DNA of 64,000 nt from BCD1 sp942492125 (GCA_942492125.1 CALODM010000035.1:186001-250000); one strand, 5' to 3'; numbered from the stretch's first letter, positions 17,745-28,671 are shown. The notes: a model not told the origin generated them from the sequence alone. Made by a program: numbers and translations.

Positions 17745-20700
17745 ATGGAGGAACAACAAGAGTATATTGAAGGGCGAGTGCAGAAAGGCTTTGTTTTGCG
17801 CCAGATACTACGGCTGTTGTCACGAATAACGGCCTGGGTTGCGTTGTTCTTGTTGGTGTTCCTGTTGATTTTTCAGATTCCCGGAATTCAAAACTGGCTG
17901 GCTAAAAAAGTTACCAACTCTATTGCCGAAAAGTCAGAAACTACGGTGGTGATTGACCGAGCCTATCTTTCGTTTTTTGATCATCTCGTATTGAAAAATG
18001 TATATATTGAGGATTACGCTTCTGATACATTGTTGTTTGCAGGCCAAGTTGAGCTGGATTTCAATCTCAATCCGTATGTGTTGTTAACCCGGGGCTTGGA
18101 AATAGAAACGATGGGTTTGAAAGAAGCTGTCGTTAAAATACAGCAATCTGAAGGCCATTACCTGAGTAATATCGAGGAATTTTCCCAAAAATTGTTTGCA
18201 ACCGAAGAGGAACAACCTACTCCGGCAGATACAACAGCCCAAAGACCAATCCGACTCGGCCTGGGAAGGCTGGATCTGGACCGGGTTCGGTTCTTTAAAT
18301 ACGACCAGGTCAAGGGAAATAAACTGGATATATGGCTCCTCCAGGGAGTATTAAAACTCAACAAACTGAATCTGCCAGACAAAGTCATCGATATCAAAAG
18401 CGCGGATATTAGCGGGTTGGATTTTCTGACGGAGAGTTATGAAGCAAAACCGCTTTATCCTTATCCAGGAGAAAATTCCGTAAATAGTGAAAATGACCAG
18501 TCTGTTATTCAGGAAGATGTTGCTCAAACTGCAGCGGCAGATTCGAACGCACTGAAAATTATCATCAACAAAATAAATTTGGATAATGGCAGCTTTACGC
18601 TGCACAATTATTATAAGGCTCCAATAAAGACAACTCCTGACGATGAGTTGGATTTTAAACACCTGAAAATCTTTGATATAGGTATCCAGATCGATAGTTT
18701 TGAAGTTCAGGATTTAAAATTTGCGGGAAAAATAAATTGTCTGTCAGGAGAAACCTCCAGTGGATTTAGGCTGGATGAACTTTCGGTTGAACAGGCAACC
18801 GTAACACCTCAAAGAGCTACGCTGAACGGATTGAAGATCATTACGCCCTATAGTGAAATTGGAGATACCCTGGTTTTCAGGTATAACAAATACCCGGATT
18901 TTAAGGAATTTGTGGATGAGGTAAGAATGACAGTCAAAGTCAACAATTCTTTTGTAGCCTTGAGGGATATTATGACCTTTGCCCCCGGTTTGGAACAGAA
19001 CCTATTCTTTGCCAATAACCGCAATACGGTATTGAAATTAGATGGCAGGGTTTCCGGGAAAATCAATAACCTGAGTGCCAGAGACCTCGATATTATTCTT
19101 CCTGATGGCAGTAAAATTGCCGGAAATTTCGGATCCAGAAACCTGGCCGTTAGAACACAGGAGATGATCAATTTCAGGTTGACAGAGTTGCGTACCACCA
19201 TGCGTACTTTGAAACAATTGATTCCTGACTTCTCGCCTCCTGAAAATTTCGACAGGCTGGGGCGCTTGTATTTTACAGGCAGATTTGACGGATTCTTTGC
19301 TGATTTCGTTGCCTTTGGAGACTTGAGGTCTGATATTGGTCGTGCCAAAATGGATATGCAGATGAATTTGTTGGGGGGATCCGATAAAGCCCAGTACCGT
19401 GGGGAATTGAGCCTTTATAATTTTGATCTGGGACGCTGGACACAAAATCCGGATCTTGGGTTGGTGAACTTTTCTTCCAGAGTGGAAAACGGTAGTGGGT
19501 TGACAGCAGAAACAGCCACAGCAGATTTGCAGGCGAATATCGAGAGTTTTTATTTCAAAAATTATAATTATCAAAACGCCAATCTTACCGGAAAGCTCAA
19601 TCAGAATTTTTTTAACGGAGATTTTGTCATTCAGGATGAGAACATCGACTTTTCTTTTGAGGGAGAAATCGACCTTAAAGCCGATATTCCAACTTATGAT
19701 TTCAAAGCTAACGTAAGGAAGATGGCTCTCTTCCCGCTCAATCTTTCCGAGCAGAATATAACCCTGGCCGGAGATGTAGACTTAAACCTCCGAAATAAAA
19801 AATTGGCTGACCTGGCGGGAAAGGCCACTGTGAAAAAATTCTCCCTGAGACGAGATGATGAACAATATAACATCAACTCTATAGTGGCCGAGTCCACAGT
19901 GGATATTCAGGGGCATAAGACCTTTATATTATTTTCTGAAGTCGTTGGGGCAAGAGTGGAAGGAAAATTTAAGATTGACCAGTTACCTAAGGTTTTTACC
20001 AACTATATCGCTCAGAATTTCACCGGTTTCGCGAAACGTATGAATGTGAAAATATCGGAAAAAAGCGTGGAGGAGGCTGATTTTAGTTTCAACCTGAATA
20101 TTATTGACTCAAAAGGATTAAACTGGTTGGTCAGTGACAAACTGGGGATTTTAGAGGATGTACGCATAGATGGCTTTTTTAACGGCCCCGACCAAAAAGC
20201 GATGTGCAATCTCGAAGCTCCAGGGTTCAAGTTTGGTAACCTGGCTATTGGGGAGACCAATTTGGATTTTAACGGACAGGACAGCCTGGCACAGATAGAT
20301 CTCGAAGTTTTCGAAGTATTATCCCGGGACAAAAACCTGTTGCCCACTTTAAATCTGGCGGGAAGGCTCGAATCGGATTCTTTGAGATTCCGGGTGAGTT
20401 TTGCATCAGATTCACCGGCCTTTTTTGACAATCTGGCCTTACAGGGAATACTTTCTCTGCCCGACAGCACACATTATGGATTATCACTGCTGCAATCGAA
20501 CCTGATGATTTTCGAAAGCCCATGGATCATTGATCCTCGAAATAAGATTCTTTTTTCGAAAAATGATATTCAGATCAATAATTTCGAATTGAGACATGAA
20601 GATAAATTCCTGAAACTTACCCATGTAGGGCAGAAGGGGGTAAATCTTAAAGTGTCTAACCTGGAGTACAATTACATCGATGAAATTTGGGATTACGATC

Positions 20701-22685
20701 CGCTGGATTTTGGAGGTAAATACGACCTGAACATCAATGTGCAAAATGTTTTTAAGTTGCAACAATTCAGCGCCTGGGTGCGTTCCGATGCTTTTTTTGT
20801 CAATGGCGACAACTATGGTCAAATGGAACTCGACCTTTATGCAAAGGACCTTAAAGGTCGTTTAAACACCCATATGGTGATAGCAAAGGATGGTTCCGAT
20901 TTGACTTTTGATGGTTTTTACAATATCCAATCTGCCAGTGCTTCCAGAAAAATTCCTGAAGATCAAAAAGCCAGGTATTTTGATTTCAAACTTACCGTAA
21001 ACAATTATCCACTTGATTTTGCCCGCTATTTCGTCGCTCCGGAGGTGAAAAATATCGTTGGTTCTTTTGATGTCAATTTTTTCCTCAAGGGCCAGTTTCC
21101 CAAGCCGGATATTTCCGGATATATTGTAGCTTCCAATGGAGCATTTACAGTAGATTACCTAAAAACAAGGTATTCTTTTGATTCTTCATACATCGTAGCA
21201 GGACCAACTTTGTTTGATGCTTCAGGAACAATTATCAGAGATAAATTTGGTAATAAAGCTTTGTTGAGTGGTGGGATCAGTCACAATTACCTTAAGGATC
21301 TGGGAGTGGCTGCAAAATTGACCACCAGCCGATTCCTGGCATTAGATACAAAAAAAGAAGACAACAGCCTTTTTTACGGTACCGCCATAGGGGCTGGTGA
21401 TGTTGATTTTAATGGTCGGTTTTCGGCAGTTGATATTTATGTTAATGCTTCCGTGGATGAGGCAACCAAAATTGTGGTTCCTGTTACTTATGACAAGGAT
21501 GCTACCCAGTTGAATTCAATTCGGTTCGTTAACAAACATGAAGACAAAGCAGTAATCAGCGGTTTCCTGACCAGGGAAAGTCCACAGGGGATCAGTGTTG
21601 AAATGGATTTATCCGTCCGGGAAAATGCGGTGATGGAGTTGATATTCGATGAACAACTCGGCGATATTATCCGGGGGCAAGGACGTGGTAACATACGTAT
21701 GTTGGTTCCGCGAGGAGGAGAATTTCAAATGTTTGGGGATTACACCATTGAGAAAGGAAATTACCTGTTTACTTTCTGGAATGTGATTAATAAGGATTTT
21801 AGTGTTCGCAAGGGGGGAACTATCGTCTGGAACGGGGATCCCTTTGCTGCCCAGATAAATCTCGAGGCAGAGTATAAAAACCTTTCGGTAACTCCCTTAA
21901 ATTTCATCAAGGAATACATTTATCCGGGCAGTGATCTTGAAGCAGAGGCTTACAAAAGGACAAATGTAGAACTCACTTTATTGCTCAAGGGAGAACTGCT
22001 GAAACCGAATATTAATTTTGACATAAAATTTCCTTCTCTTACCAGCCAGTTGCAAACCTTTGCCGACAGTAAACTCCGATTACTCAAAGGAGATCAGAAT
22101 GAGTTGAATCGTCAGGTTTTCGGGCTCATCGTTATGGGGCAGTTTTTCCCTTCCGACTTCTCATCTGCCAATGTGATTGGTTCCACGGCCGGAAATACTT
22201 TAAGTGAGTTTTTATCCAATCAATTTTCTCTGTTGATCAATCATCTCTTTTCAGAAGCTTCGGAGGAAAACAAGATATTTTCAAATACCCAGTTTGATTT
22301 TGTCTATAAAACGCAAAACCAGGAAATTGTCACTGCCGGAGAAACAGTCGGTACAGCAGCTAATCAGGATATTCAACTTAGCATAACCAAAAAGTTTCTT
22401 GATGACCGGTTGTCTATCCAGGTTGGTGGAAACCTGGATATTGGTAATGATGTATATGGAATTCCTGAAGAAAGTGGTGCTTTTGTCGGAGATGATATTG
22501 TCATCGAATACATTTTGAATAAGAACCGGACCCTTAAACTGAAAATTTATCAAAAACTGGAACCCGACATTTCAGGAGGAAGGCGCTTCCAGGTGGGGAC
22601 AGGATTGAGCTATAGACGTGAATTCAATTCTTTCAACGACTTCTTTGAAAGCCTTAAAAAAGCCAGCCAACAAGTAAATAACTAA
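17745..22685 (+). CDS. tamB: TamB-like translocation/assembly protein (AsmA-like superfamily, DUF490)
   Basis: A 1646-residue protein anchored by one N-terminal membrane helix (about 30-50), with a long body of repeating beta-strand segments and a C-terminal TamB domain. The last 350 residues show the family pattern: GNIRMLVPRGGEFQMFGDYT, IEKGNYLFTFWNVINKDF, GTIVWNGDPFAAQINLEA, then LLKGELLKPNINFDIKFPS and a terminal barrel-like stretch. TamB-type proteins span the periplasm as a hydrophobic groove, carrying phospholipids to the outer membrane and/or helping barrel assembly. A TamA/BamA-like partner gene is often adjacent in Bacteroidota but is not here. Confidence 0.92.
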   Translation: MEEQQEYIEGRVQKGFVLRQILRLLSRITAWVALFLLVFLLIFQIPGIQNWLAKKVTNSIAEKSETTVVIDRAYLSFFDHLVLKNVYIEDYASDTLLFAGQVELDFNLNPYVLLTRGLEIETMGLKEAVVKIQQSEGHYLSNIEEFSQKLFATEEEQPTPADTTAQRPIRLGLGRLDLDRVRFFKYDQVKGNKLDIWLLQGVLKLNKLNLPDKVIDIKSADISGLDFLTESYEAKPLYPYPGENSVNSENDQSVIQEDVAQTAAADSNALKIIINKINLDNGSFTLHNYYKAPIKTTPDDELDFKHLKIFDIGIQIDSFEVQDLKFAGKINCLSGETSSGFRLDELSVEQATVTPQRATLNGLKIITPYSEIGDTLVFRYNKYPDFKEFVDEVRMTVKVNNSFVALRDIMTFAPGLEQNLFFANNRNTVLKLDGRVSGKINNLSARDLDIILPDGSKIAGNFGSRNLAVRTQEMINFRLTELRTTMRTLKQLIPDFSPPENFDRLGRLYFTGRFDGFFADFVAFGDLRSDIGRAKMDMQMNLLGGSDKAQYRGELSLYNFDLGRWTQNPDLGLVNFSSRVENGSGLTAETATADLQANIESFYFKNYNYQNANLTGKLNQNFFNGDFVIQDENIDFSFEGEIDLKADIPTYDFKANVRKMALFPLNLSEQNITLAGDVDLNLRNKKLADLAGKATVKKFSLRRDDEQYNINSIVAESTVDIQGHKTFILFSEVVGARVEGKFKIDQLPKVFTNYIAQNFTGFAKRMNVKISEKSVEEADFSFNLNIIDSKGLNWLVSDKLGILEDVRIDGFFNGPDQKAMCNLEAPGFKFGNLAIGETNLDFNGQDSLAQIDLEVFEVLSRDKNLLPTLNLAGRLESDSLRFRVSFASDSPAFFDNLALQGILSLPDSTHYGLSLLQSNLMIFESPWIIDPRNKILFSKNDIQINNFELRHEDKFLKLTHVGQKGVNLKVSNLEYNYIDEIWDYDPLDFGGKYDLNINVQNVFKLQQFSAWVRSDAFFVNGDNYGQMELDLYAKDLKGRLNTHMVIAKDGSDLTFDGFYNIQSASASRKIPEDQKARYFDFKLTVNNYPLDFARYFVAPEVKNIVGSFDVNFFLKGQFPKPDISGYIVASNGAFTVDYLKTRYSFDSSYIVAGPTLFDASGTIIRDKFGNKALLSGGISHNYLKDLGVAAKLTTSRFLALDTKKEDNSLFYGTAIGAGDVDFNGRFSAVDIYVNASVDEATKIVVPVTYDKDATQLNSIRFVNKHEDKAVISGFLTRESPQGISVEMDLSVRENAVMELIFDEQLGDIIRGQGRGNIRMLVPRGGEFQMFGDYTIEKGNYLFTFWNVINKDFSVRKGGTIVWNGDPFAAQINLEAEYKNLSVTPLNFIKEYIYPGSDLEAEAYKRTNVELTLLLKGELLKPNINFDIKFPSLTSQLQTFADSKLRLLKGDQNELNRQVFGLIVMGQFFPSDFSSANVIGSTAGNTLSEFLSNQFSLLINHLFSEASEENKIFSNTQFDFVYKTQNQEIVTAGETVGTAANQDIQLSITKKFLDDRLSIQVGGNLDIGNDVYGIPEESGAFVGDDIVIEYILNKNRTLKLKIYQKLEPDISGGRRFQVGTGLSYRREFNSFNDFFESLKKASQQVNN

Positions 22686-22885
22686 GCTTATGTCTGAAAA
22701 TTCGATTCAATTAATTCCCTGAAAACAGTATTTAATGCTAACCCTTCTGGAAAACCGGATGAAATGGAAAGCTGGATTACTGGAACGGTAGAGATTGCTT
22801 CCAATATTTCATTCTTCCATCTATCCTGAGCTTCCGGGGAAATTTACCATCAAAATTAAATCCAAATTTCTTTTTATCAATAGAC

Positions 22886-23899
22886 CTATCGGATTCCTTT
22901 CAATTCAATACTCACAGGCAGGTGATCACTGTAGCCGCCATAATAATTTGGACCGCCATAAGTCCTGTTGGGGGTAGGACCGTCTTTTGCCTCATAAAGC
23001 AACCATTTATACATGTGAATGGTTGGGTTTTTTACCAACAAAGGAGCTTTAGGATCTTTGAGAGAACCGGAGACTATAAACTGGTCCAGCATATTCCAGT
23101 TGCCCCGGAAGTTATAGGAACCTTTCTTGGCTTTATCCTGACTGTAAAAGCAATTGTATAAAAGGCCATCAAGTGCAGCACTTGTGTCGGGTAGTGCTCC
23201 TAATACGGAAGCGATACTACTGTTATCCGGCTCATCATTGAAATCTCCCATAAGCACTATCATTGCTTTCGGATCTTTGTATAAAATATCGTCCACGGCT
23301 TTTTTGACGTGTTGGGCAACGAATAATCTTTTGGGTTCACTTTGGCTCAACCCACCTCTTCTGGAAGGCCAGTGGTTGACAAAAATATGCAGAATTTCAC
23401 CATTGGAAAGCTTTCCCTTGGCATATAAAATATCCCTGCTGGTATAATCTTTTTCAATGAAATCCGGAAAATTGACGCGGATGAAATTTGTTTCCAAAAT
23501 TTTAAAATCCTGCTTTTTATACAACAAGGCAACATCAATCCCCCGCATATCCGGGGAGTTCTTGTGTATTATGCCATAATCCTCCGTTCTGAGTGATTCG
23601 GTGCTGATGAGATCTTCCAGCACTTTTTTGTTTTCCACTTCGGCAAGACCAATGAAGTGCGGTTTGTGAAGACTGTCCATAACCTGTGAGATCTTTCCCA
23701 GTTTTGCCTGGTATCTTTCCGTAGTCCATTGCTGTTTGCCTTCGGGCGTAAAATCCTCATCGAGGGTGGCGGGATCATCTTCCGTATCAAAAAGGTTTTC
23801 GACATTGTAGAAAACCAGTTTGTAGGATTTTTGAGCATTGAGATTAAACCCCCATAAAAGGCATACTCCCAGAATCAGAGAAATATTTATCAGACGCAT
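22886..23899 (-). CDS. Secreted endonuclease/exonuclease/phosphatase family protein
   Basis: A 337-residue protein with a signal peptide ending near NLNAQ and an EEP fold. Visible catalytic motifs are YNVENLFDTEDDP (Asn and Glu site), GLAEVENKKVL, FVNHWPSRRGG, VLMGDFNDEPDNSS (Asp/Asn) and the C-terminal SDHLPV (Asp-His). The family hydrolyses phosphodiesters in nucleic acids or lipids; the exported version in Bacteroidota has no fixed substrate. It converges on tamB across a 200-base gap in which I see nothing. Confidence 0.92.
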   Translation of the reverse strand: MRLINISLILGVCLLWGFNLNAQKSYKLVFYNVENLFDTEDDPATLDEDFTPEGKQQWTTERYQAKLGKISQVMDSLHKPHFIGLAEVENKKVLEDLISTESLRTEDYGIIHKNSPDMRGIDVALLYKKQDFKILETNFIRVNFPDFIEKDYTSRDILYAKGKLSNGEILHIFVNHWPSRRGGLSQSEPKRLFVAQHVKKAVDDILYKDPKAMIVLMGDFNDEPDNSSIASVLGALPDTSAALDGLLYNCFYSQDKAKKGSYNFRGNWNMLDQFIVSGSLKDPKAPLLVKNPTIHMYKWLLYEAKDGPTPNRTYGGPNYYGGYSDHLPVSIELKGIR

Positions 23900-24008
23900 T
23901 TTGATTTTTTTTTACAAATGTAGGGTTAAATTTTCAATAAATTGTTTTAAATTTATAATTGCATACAGATTTTGTTCTTATAAACACTCATCCTTAAATT
24001 AACAAGCC

Positions 24009-24671
24009 ATGTTGACTAAAAAATCACTCGATTTCCTCAAAGATCTTTCTAAAAATAACAACCGGGAATGGTTTCATGCTAATAAGAAACGTTACGAAGC
24101 CGATTTGAAATTGCCTTTTGAGCATTTTATGTCAAACTTAATTGAAGCCTATAAAGCGATTGACCCTGAAATTAAAATAACGCCCAAAGAGGCTGTTTTC
24201 AGGATTTACAGAGACACCCGGTTTTCAAAAGATAAAACACCCTACAAAACCCACGTTGGAGGTCTTGTGTCCAGGTATGGCAGAAAAGGAAAGGAATATC
24301 CCGGAAACTATATTCATATGGAATCCGGGCGTCTTATGCTTGGTGGAGGTGCCTATTTTCTTGAAAGAGACCCCTTGCAAAGAGTCAGAGAACACATCGC
24401 TAAACACCCTAAAGCTTTTACTGAGATCATTAATAATCCTGACTTTTTGGAGAAATTTGAAGAGGTTAAAGGGGATAAAAATAAACGAATTCCAAAAGAA
24501 TTTGCGGAACTGCATAAAACATTGCCTTTGATTGCCAACAAGCAATTCTATTATATGGCAGAATTGCCCCCCAAAAAGGTGCTTGGTGAGGGCGGTGTTG
24601 ATTATGTCATGGAATACTTCAAAGCAGGGGAGAAGCTCAATATTTTCCTGCGAGAGGCCATGGGGTTGTAG
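24009..24671 (+). CDS. DUF2461 family protein
   Basis: A 220-residue cytoplasmic protein that matches DUF2461 across its length: LDFLKDLSKNNNREWFHANK at the N-terminus, then FRIYRDTRFSKDKTPYKTH, the GGGAYFLE segment and FAELHKTLPLIANKQFYY. The function of the family is unknown. It has its own start just after an AT-rich gap divergent from the EEP gene and converges on aroC. Confidence 0.92.
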   Translation: MLTKKSLDFLKDLSKNNNREWFHANKKRYEADLKLPFEHFMSNLIEAYKAIDPEIKITPKEAVFRIYRDTRFSKDKTPYKTHVGGLVSRYGRKGKEYPGNYIHMESGRLMLGGGAYFLERDPLQRVREHIAKHPKAFTEIINNPDFLEKFEEVKGDKNKRIPKEFAELHKTLPLIANKQFYYMAELPPKKVLGEGGVDYVMEYFKAGEKLNIFLREAMGL

Positions 24672-24752
24672 TTTTTTGTGGCCTTCGCACGTTAAAACCA
24701 CCTGCTTCCGGGCGACATATTAGATGGCTGTCCCGTTTGATCTTGTTTACTT

Positions 24753-25832
24753 TTAAAGCTTAGAGGTCTTGTTACGCAGAAAATGGTCAGCGAGAACGAG
24801 TGCCGTCATTGACTCAACAATAGGAACTGCGCGTGGTACTACACAAGGGTCGTGACGGCCCTTGCCTTCGACCGTTGTTGCTTCACCTTTTGTGGTTATA
24901 GAATCCTGAGGTGGTACAATGGTTGCAACAGCTTTAAAGGCACTTCTAAAATAAATGTCCATTCCGTTCGAAATACCTCCCTGAATTCCACCGGAGTAAT
25001 TGGTTCTTGTTTTGACTTTATCTTCCTCCGAATAAAAGATGTCGTTGTGTTCTGACCCCCGCATGGTAACTCCGGCAAAACCTGAACCATACTCAAACCC
25101 TTTACAGGCATTTATGCTGAGCATGGCTTTGGCAAGATCGGCCTGCAAGCGATCAAATACAGGTTCTCCCAATCCGGCCGGACATCCGGTTATGATGCAA
25201 CTAACAACCCCGCCAATGGTATCCCCGGCTTTCCTGACTTTCCGGATAAGTTGCTCCATTTCTGCCGCAAGAGATTCATCCGGGCAACGAACCGGATTGG
25301 ATTCTATCAGGGATAAATCCACTTCTTTATAGTCCCTGGAAAGACTTAAATGCCCGACTTGTGAAACATATGCATTAACATTTATACCTTGTGATGTTAA
25401 ATAGAGTTTTGCAATGGCACCGCCAGCAACCCTTGCGGCTGTTTCTCTTGCGGAAGATCGGCCTCCTCCTCTGTAGTCTCGATGCCCGTATTTGGCCCAG
25501 TAGGTATAATCGGCATGAGAAGGTCTGAATTTGTCAGCGATATGACTATAGTCTTTTGATCGGGCATCTGCATTATAGATTACCATGGCGATGGGAGTAC
25601 CGGTGCTTTTTCCTTCAAAAATCCCGGAGAGTATCTGAACTTTATCTCCTTCTTTTCTTTGAGTGACAATGGCGGATTGACCGGGTCGCCTTCTGTCCAG
25701 TTCTCCCTGGATGAAGCTTTCATCAATAGGTAGTCCGGCCGGACAGCCATCAACAATAACTCCGATACCTGTACCGTGAGATTCTCCAAATGTCGTAATC
25801 CTGAATGTATTTCCAAAAGTATTGCCTGCCAT
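24753..25832 (-). CDS. aroC: Chorismate synthase
   Basis: Converts 5-enolpyruvylshikimate-3-phosphate to chorismate, the last shikimate-pathway step, using reduced flavin as cofactor. The 359-residue protein is full length, with FGESHGTGIGVIVDGCPAG near the N-terminus, the RRRPGQS segment, GRSSARETAARVAGGAIAK, the GGIQGGISNG region and GRHDPCVVPRAVPIVE. Cytoplasmic. It precedes an outer-membrane protein gene in opposite functional context, so operon membership is uncertain. Confidence 0.97.
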   Translation of the reverse strand: MAGNTFGNTFRITTFGESHGTGIGVIVDGCPAGLPIDESFIQGELDRRRPGQSAIVTQRKEGDKVQILSGIFEGKSTGTPIAMVIYNADARSKDYSHIADKFRPSHADYTYWAKYGHRDYRGGGRSSARETAARVAGGAIAKLYLTSQGINVNAYVSQVGHLSLSRDYKEVDLSLIESNPVRCPDESLAAEMEQLIRKVRKAGDTIGGVVSCIITGCPAGLGEPVFDRLQADLAKAMLSINACKGFEYGSGFAGVTMRGSEHNDIFYSEEDKVKTRTNYSGGIQGGISNGMDIYFRSAFKAVATIVPPQDSITTKGEATTVEGKGRHDPCVVPRAVPIVESMTALVLADHFLRNKTSKL

Positions 25833-25866
25833 AATAATTGTCTGTCAAAAATGCTGTTTCGTACCT

Positions 25867-27198
25867 TTAATATAATGCGTGATTCAGTTGAATGTTGTAA
25901 GTGAATCTGAACCCTTCAAAACCGATACCGGGAAATAATGCTGATGTTATCTCACTTTGGGAATAATCGTATTGAAGGTTAAAGTTTAAGGCAGTCCTCG
26001 GTGAGAAAAAATAAAAAACATCTCCCCTCAGTCTCGAATAAAACGCAAATCTATCATTTAAAATGGAATTGTTGCTGTAGACCCCGCCTGCGGAAAGGGT
26101 TACAATGAAAAAAGTCCTGGTATTCGGGTAAAAGCCGGTTTGACGATAACCTCCTACCGTGCGGATGGATTTCTTTGTCCTCGGTTTTGATTCGTCATCC
26201 CAAAGGTATCTTCCCTCCACGGAGGCTCCAATATCGAGTTGCCATTCCTGGCTAATCGGATAATTGAAATCATAGTCTGCAAAAACCAGTATTCCGTAGT
26301 TGGCATCGAAAGAATTGTCATCAGCATCTATGAAATGATTAAGCAATATTTCAGGCCCTATTCCAAGGGTTAAGCGCTCCCCGGAATTGCGGAATGTTTG
26401 TAATCCGAATTCATATATGTCATAGAGGGAAGTGAAATAAGCAATATCGTGCTCTTTAATGATCCCGGCCTGCCTGATATGTTTGTCAAGATCGCTGATC
26501 CTTTGGATTCTCCCCAGTCGGCTTTCAAAAATCCGCTCATACCTGAGATCTGAAAGGGTTTCAGCCAAGGCGTAGATCTCTTCAAATTCCGGATCATGGC
26601 TCAATAAACCCAGGCGATCGAAATCCTCCAATAACCTGACCGCATGCCAGGCATCAGTAACCGGTTCTATCCGTCCAAATCCGAAGGTGAACGGCAGACT
26701 TACCTGAGTGCTTAATCTGTTTTCGTAATAGCGAATATTGCCATTATATTCTGCAGATTCAAAACTATTGTTCAGGTTGAAATCAGCCTCTGTTCCGTAA
26801 AAGCGGTTTTTTTCAAAATAATTCCTGTTGGTACGGTTTAAGAAAACGGCGGTATTATTGGCTACCTGGTTTTGAACTGCCTGTCCGGTAAAGTCAACTG
26901 TTGCATTCTGGTAAATGCCCGATAGGGAAAGATTGCCGAAGGTGACCCTTTGATGTTGTGGATCACTTTCAAAATTATTGTAAACAAGGCTCGCCTGTAA
27001 ATTTTGCCTGACAGCATTGCCTGTATTGATTAAGGAAGAACCATTGGAAACGATGCCACCGGCATTGCCCAGGAAATCGAGGGATTTCCTGGAAACTTCC
27101 GGAAGAATGAACTGGCCAATATCGAAGGTGTCAATTTGAGCCGGAAGCATGTTTGAAAATGGGAGAATAATGAAAAGGAGTAAGTATCGTATTTTCAT
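25867..27198 (-). CDS. Uncharacterised outer-membrane beta-barrel protein
   Basis: A 443-residue exported protein: signal peptide cut after MLPAQ, then alternating amphipathic strands rich in Asn, Tyr, Phe and Arg, ending in an aromatic strand (FRFTYNIQLNHALY) typical of outer-membrane barrels. A helical insert lies in the middle (about residues 180-250, LEDFDRLGLLSHDPEFEEIYALAETL). I do not recognise a named family. It runs between DUF6089 and aroC on the same strand with an 84-base gap upstream. Confidence 0.75.
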   Translation of the reverse strand: MKIRYLLLFIILPFSNMLPAQIDTFDIGQFILPEVSRKSLDFLGNAGGIVSNGSSLINTGNAVRQNLQASLVYNNFESDPQHQRVTFGNLSLSGIYQNATVDFTGQAVQNQVANNTAVFLNRTNRNYFEKNRFYGTEADFNLNNSFESAEYNGNIRYYENRLSTQVSLPFTFGFGRIEPVTDAWHAVRLLEDFDRLGLLSHDPEFEEIYALAETLSDLRYERIFESRLGRIQRISDLDKHIRQAGIIKEHDIAYFTSLYDIYEFGLQTFRNSGERLTLGIGPEILLNHFIDADDNSFDANYGILVFADYDFNYPISQEWQLDIGASVEGRYLWDDESKPRTKKSIRTVGGYRQTGFYPNTRTFFIVTLSAGGVYSNNSILNDRFAFYSRLRGDVFYFFSPRTALNFNLQYDYSQSEITSALFPGIGFEGFRFTYNIQLNHALY

Positions 27199-27282
27199 AA
27201 CAAAGGTGTTTATACTCTGGGTTTACGAAATAAAACTTATTTATGTCCTTTTCGAACTGTAGATTTAACTCTTGCTTAACTA

Positions 27283-28152
27283 TTAATCTGTAGGGCAACC
27301 GGTTCTTCTCCTCTTGATCCTTTTTCGACTGCCCATCATACCGCTATCAATAAAATTATAGGTTATGGTAAGTCCGGCGATGAAATACCAGTCATTGGCT
27401 TTATTATCTCCACGCTGTGTTCCTGTTGTTACCGATACAGGAGGTTGTCCGGTGAGTTCCCCTTCACGATTGCCCAGCGCGGCAGCCAGTTCTCCATTGC
27501 CTGCCAGTAAATTCTCATAGCTCATGTAAGTCCCGCCGACGTCGTCCAGATAATCCGTGAATGTGTACCTGGCACCGAATTCAATGCCCAGTGTCCAGTT
27601 TTCATTCAACAGGTATTTAGCCCCCAAACCAAAAGGCAAGGCAAATTGGAAAAGCTGGTATTTATCGGCCCTGTCAGGAAGGCCCTGACCTTCAGTTCCC
27701 AGCGGTTGAAGAGCAACCTTTTGTCCTGAAAAATTAGCGTAGGGATCGAATTTGAAACCACTGACTCCTGCAAAGAGGAAGGGTGAAAAGGGGCGACTGT
27801 AATTGTATGGCTGAAATCCCAATATATTCCATTCTCCTCTGAGGGAGCATTCAAAAATATTGGAAAAAAAACTTAAGTTCCTGGCCATTACAGCATCTTC
27901 TTTGGCGTTGGCGTCACTACCGGCGACTCTGGCATAATTGAAACTGAATTTGGCTTCTAGAAAATCATTGAATTGATAACCGACAAAAAGGCCACCAGCC
28001 AATTTGGTCTCTTTTGGAATAATTCTGGATGAATTTTCACTCAAATCCCCCAGGTAATTAGCCCCTCCGATCAAAGCACCGCCATAGAAGTGTTGAGCGT
28101 TTCCTGTTGTACCGATCAAAAAGGTAAGAAAAAACAATATGGTTTTGCTCAT
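27283..28152 (-). CDS. DUF6089-type outer-membrane beta-barrel protein
   Basis: A 289-residue exported barrel protein. After a short signal peptide (to GNAQ) the mature start HFYGGALIGGANYLGDLSE is characteristic of DUF6089, followed by strands such as FLEAKFSFNYARVAG, FAGVSGFKFDPYA and LGIEFGARYTFTDYLDDVGG. The C-terminus is unusually basic and contains Cys (about GSRKRIKRRRTGCPTD). Function unknown; this family is found near cell-envelope genes in Bacteroidota. Lies at the 5' end of a possible minus-strand run with the next barrel gene. Confidence 0.82.
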   Translation of the reverse strand: MSKTILFFLTFLIGTTGNAQHFYGGALIGGANYLGDLSENSSRIIPKETKLAGGLFVGYQFNDFLEAKFSFNYARVAGSDANAKEDAVMARNLSFFSNIFECSLRGEWNILGFQPYNYSRPFSPFLFAGVSGFKFDPYANFSGQKVALQPLGTEGQGLPDRADKYQLFQFALPFGLGAKYLLNENWTLGIEFGARYTFTDYLDDVGGTYMSYENLLAGNGELAAALGNREGELTGQPPVSVTTGTQRGDNKANDWYFIAGLTITYNFIDSGMMGSRKRIKRRRTGCPTD

Positions 28153-28671
28153 GCTAAATATTTTTTAAATTAATGGATGTCCTCAAGACGGAACGAATTT
28201 CCCATTATCGTGGGAAAAAACCAAAGAGAAAGCCTCCAAATCCATGAAGTTTTCCAAAAGTTCGGGAATTGGTTATGGAAGAGCCCAATAATAATGAGCT
28301 AAAGGATTAAAACTATTAGGATACCTCTTTGCTGAACGAGATAATTAGAATTTAATTGTCGGTATAATTCCGTTATGATCAAATATTTTATTTGAATCAA
28401 ATTTATTCCAAACCTTATAAAAGGAAGTTTTCGTAAAAAGACGGGGAGTTATTTTTCCGAATAAATTATCTGCTCATTGGTAAATATTGGCAAAATTGAT
28501 AGAAGTTATGTCCTTGAACAATTTGTCGAATTTAATTTGGGATTTGAGGAGGAGTTCTATTTAAGTTTCAGGGAGAATACATGAATGCAGCCGAAATTCT
28601 TATATTTGAAAAATAAAAACAGCCTTTTCCGGTACTTCATTTTAGTAAAAAACAAAACAAAACTTCCAACA
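28153..28671. other. Divergent intergenic region without a supported gene
   Basis: 519 bases between DUF6089 and the SulP gene. I see no credible gene. Features visible are a 7-bp inverted repeat TTTCCCA/TGGGAAA with a 6-base loop (28198-28217), about 45 bases before the DUF6089 start, and a perfect -7 box TATATTTG at 28601-28608 pointing to the SulP gene. The middle is AT-rich. Confidence 0.5.
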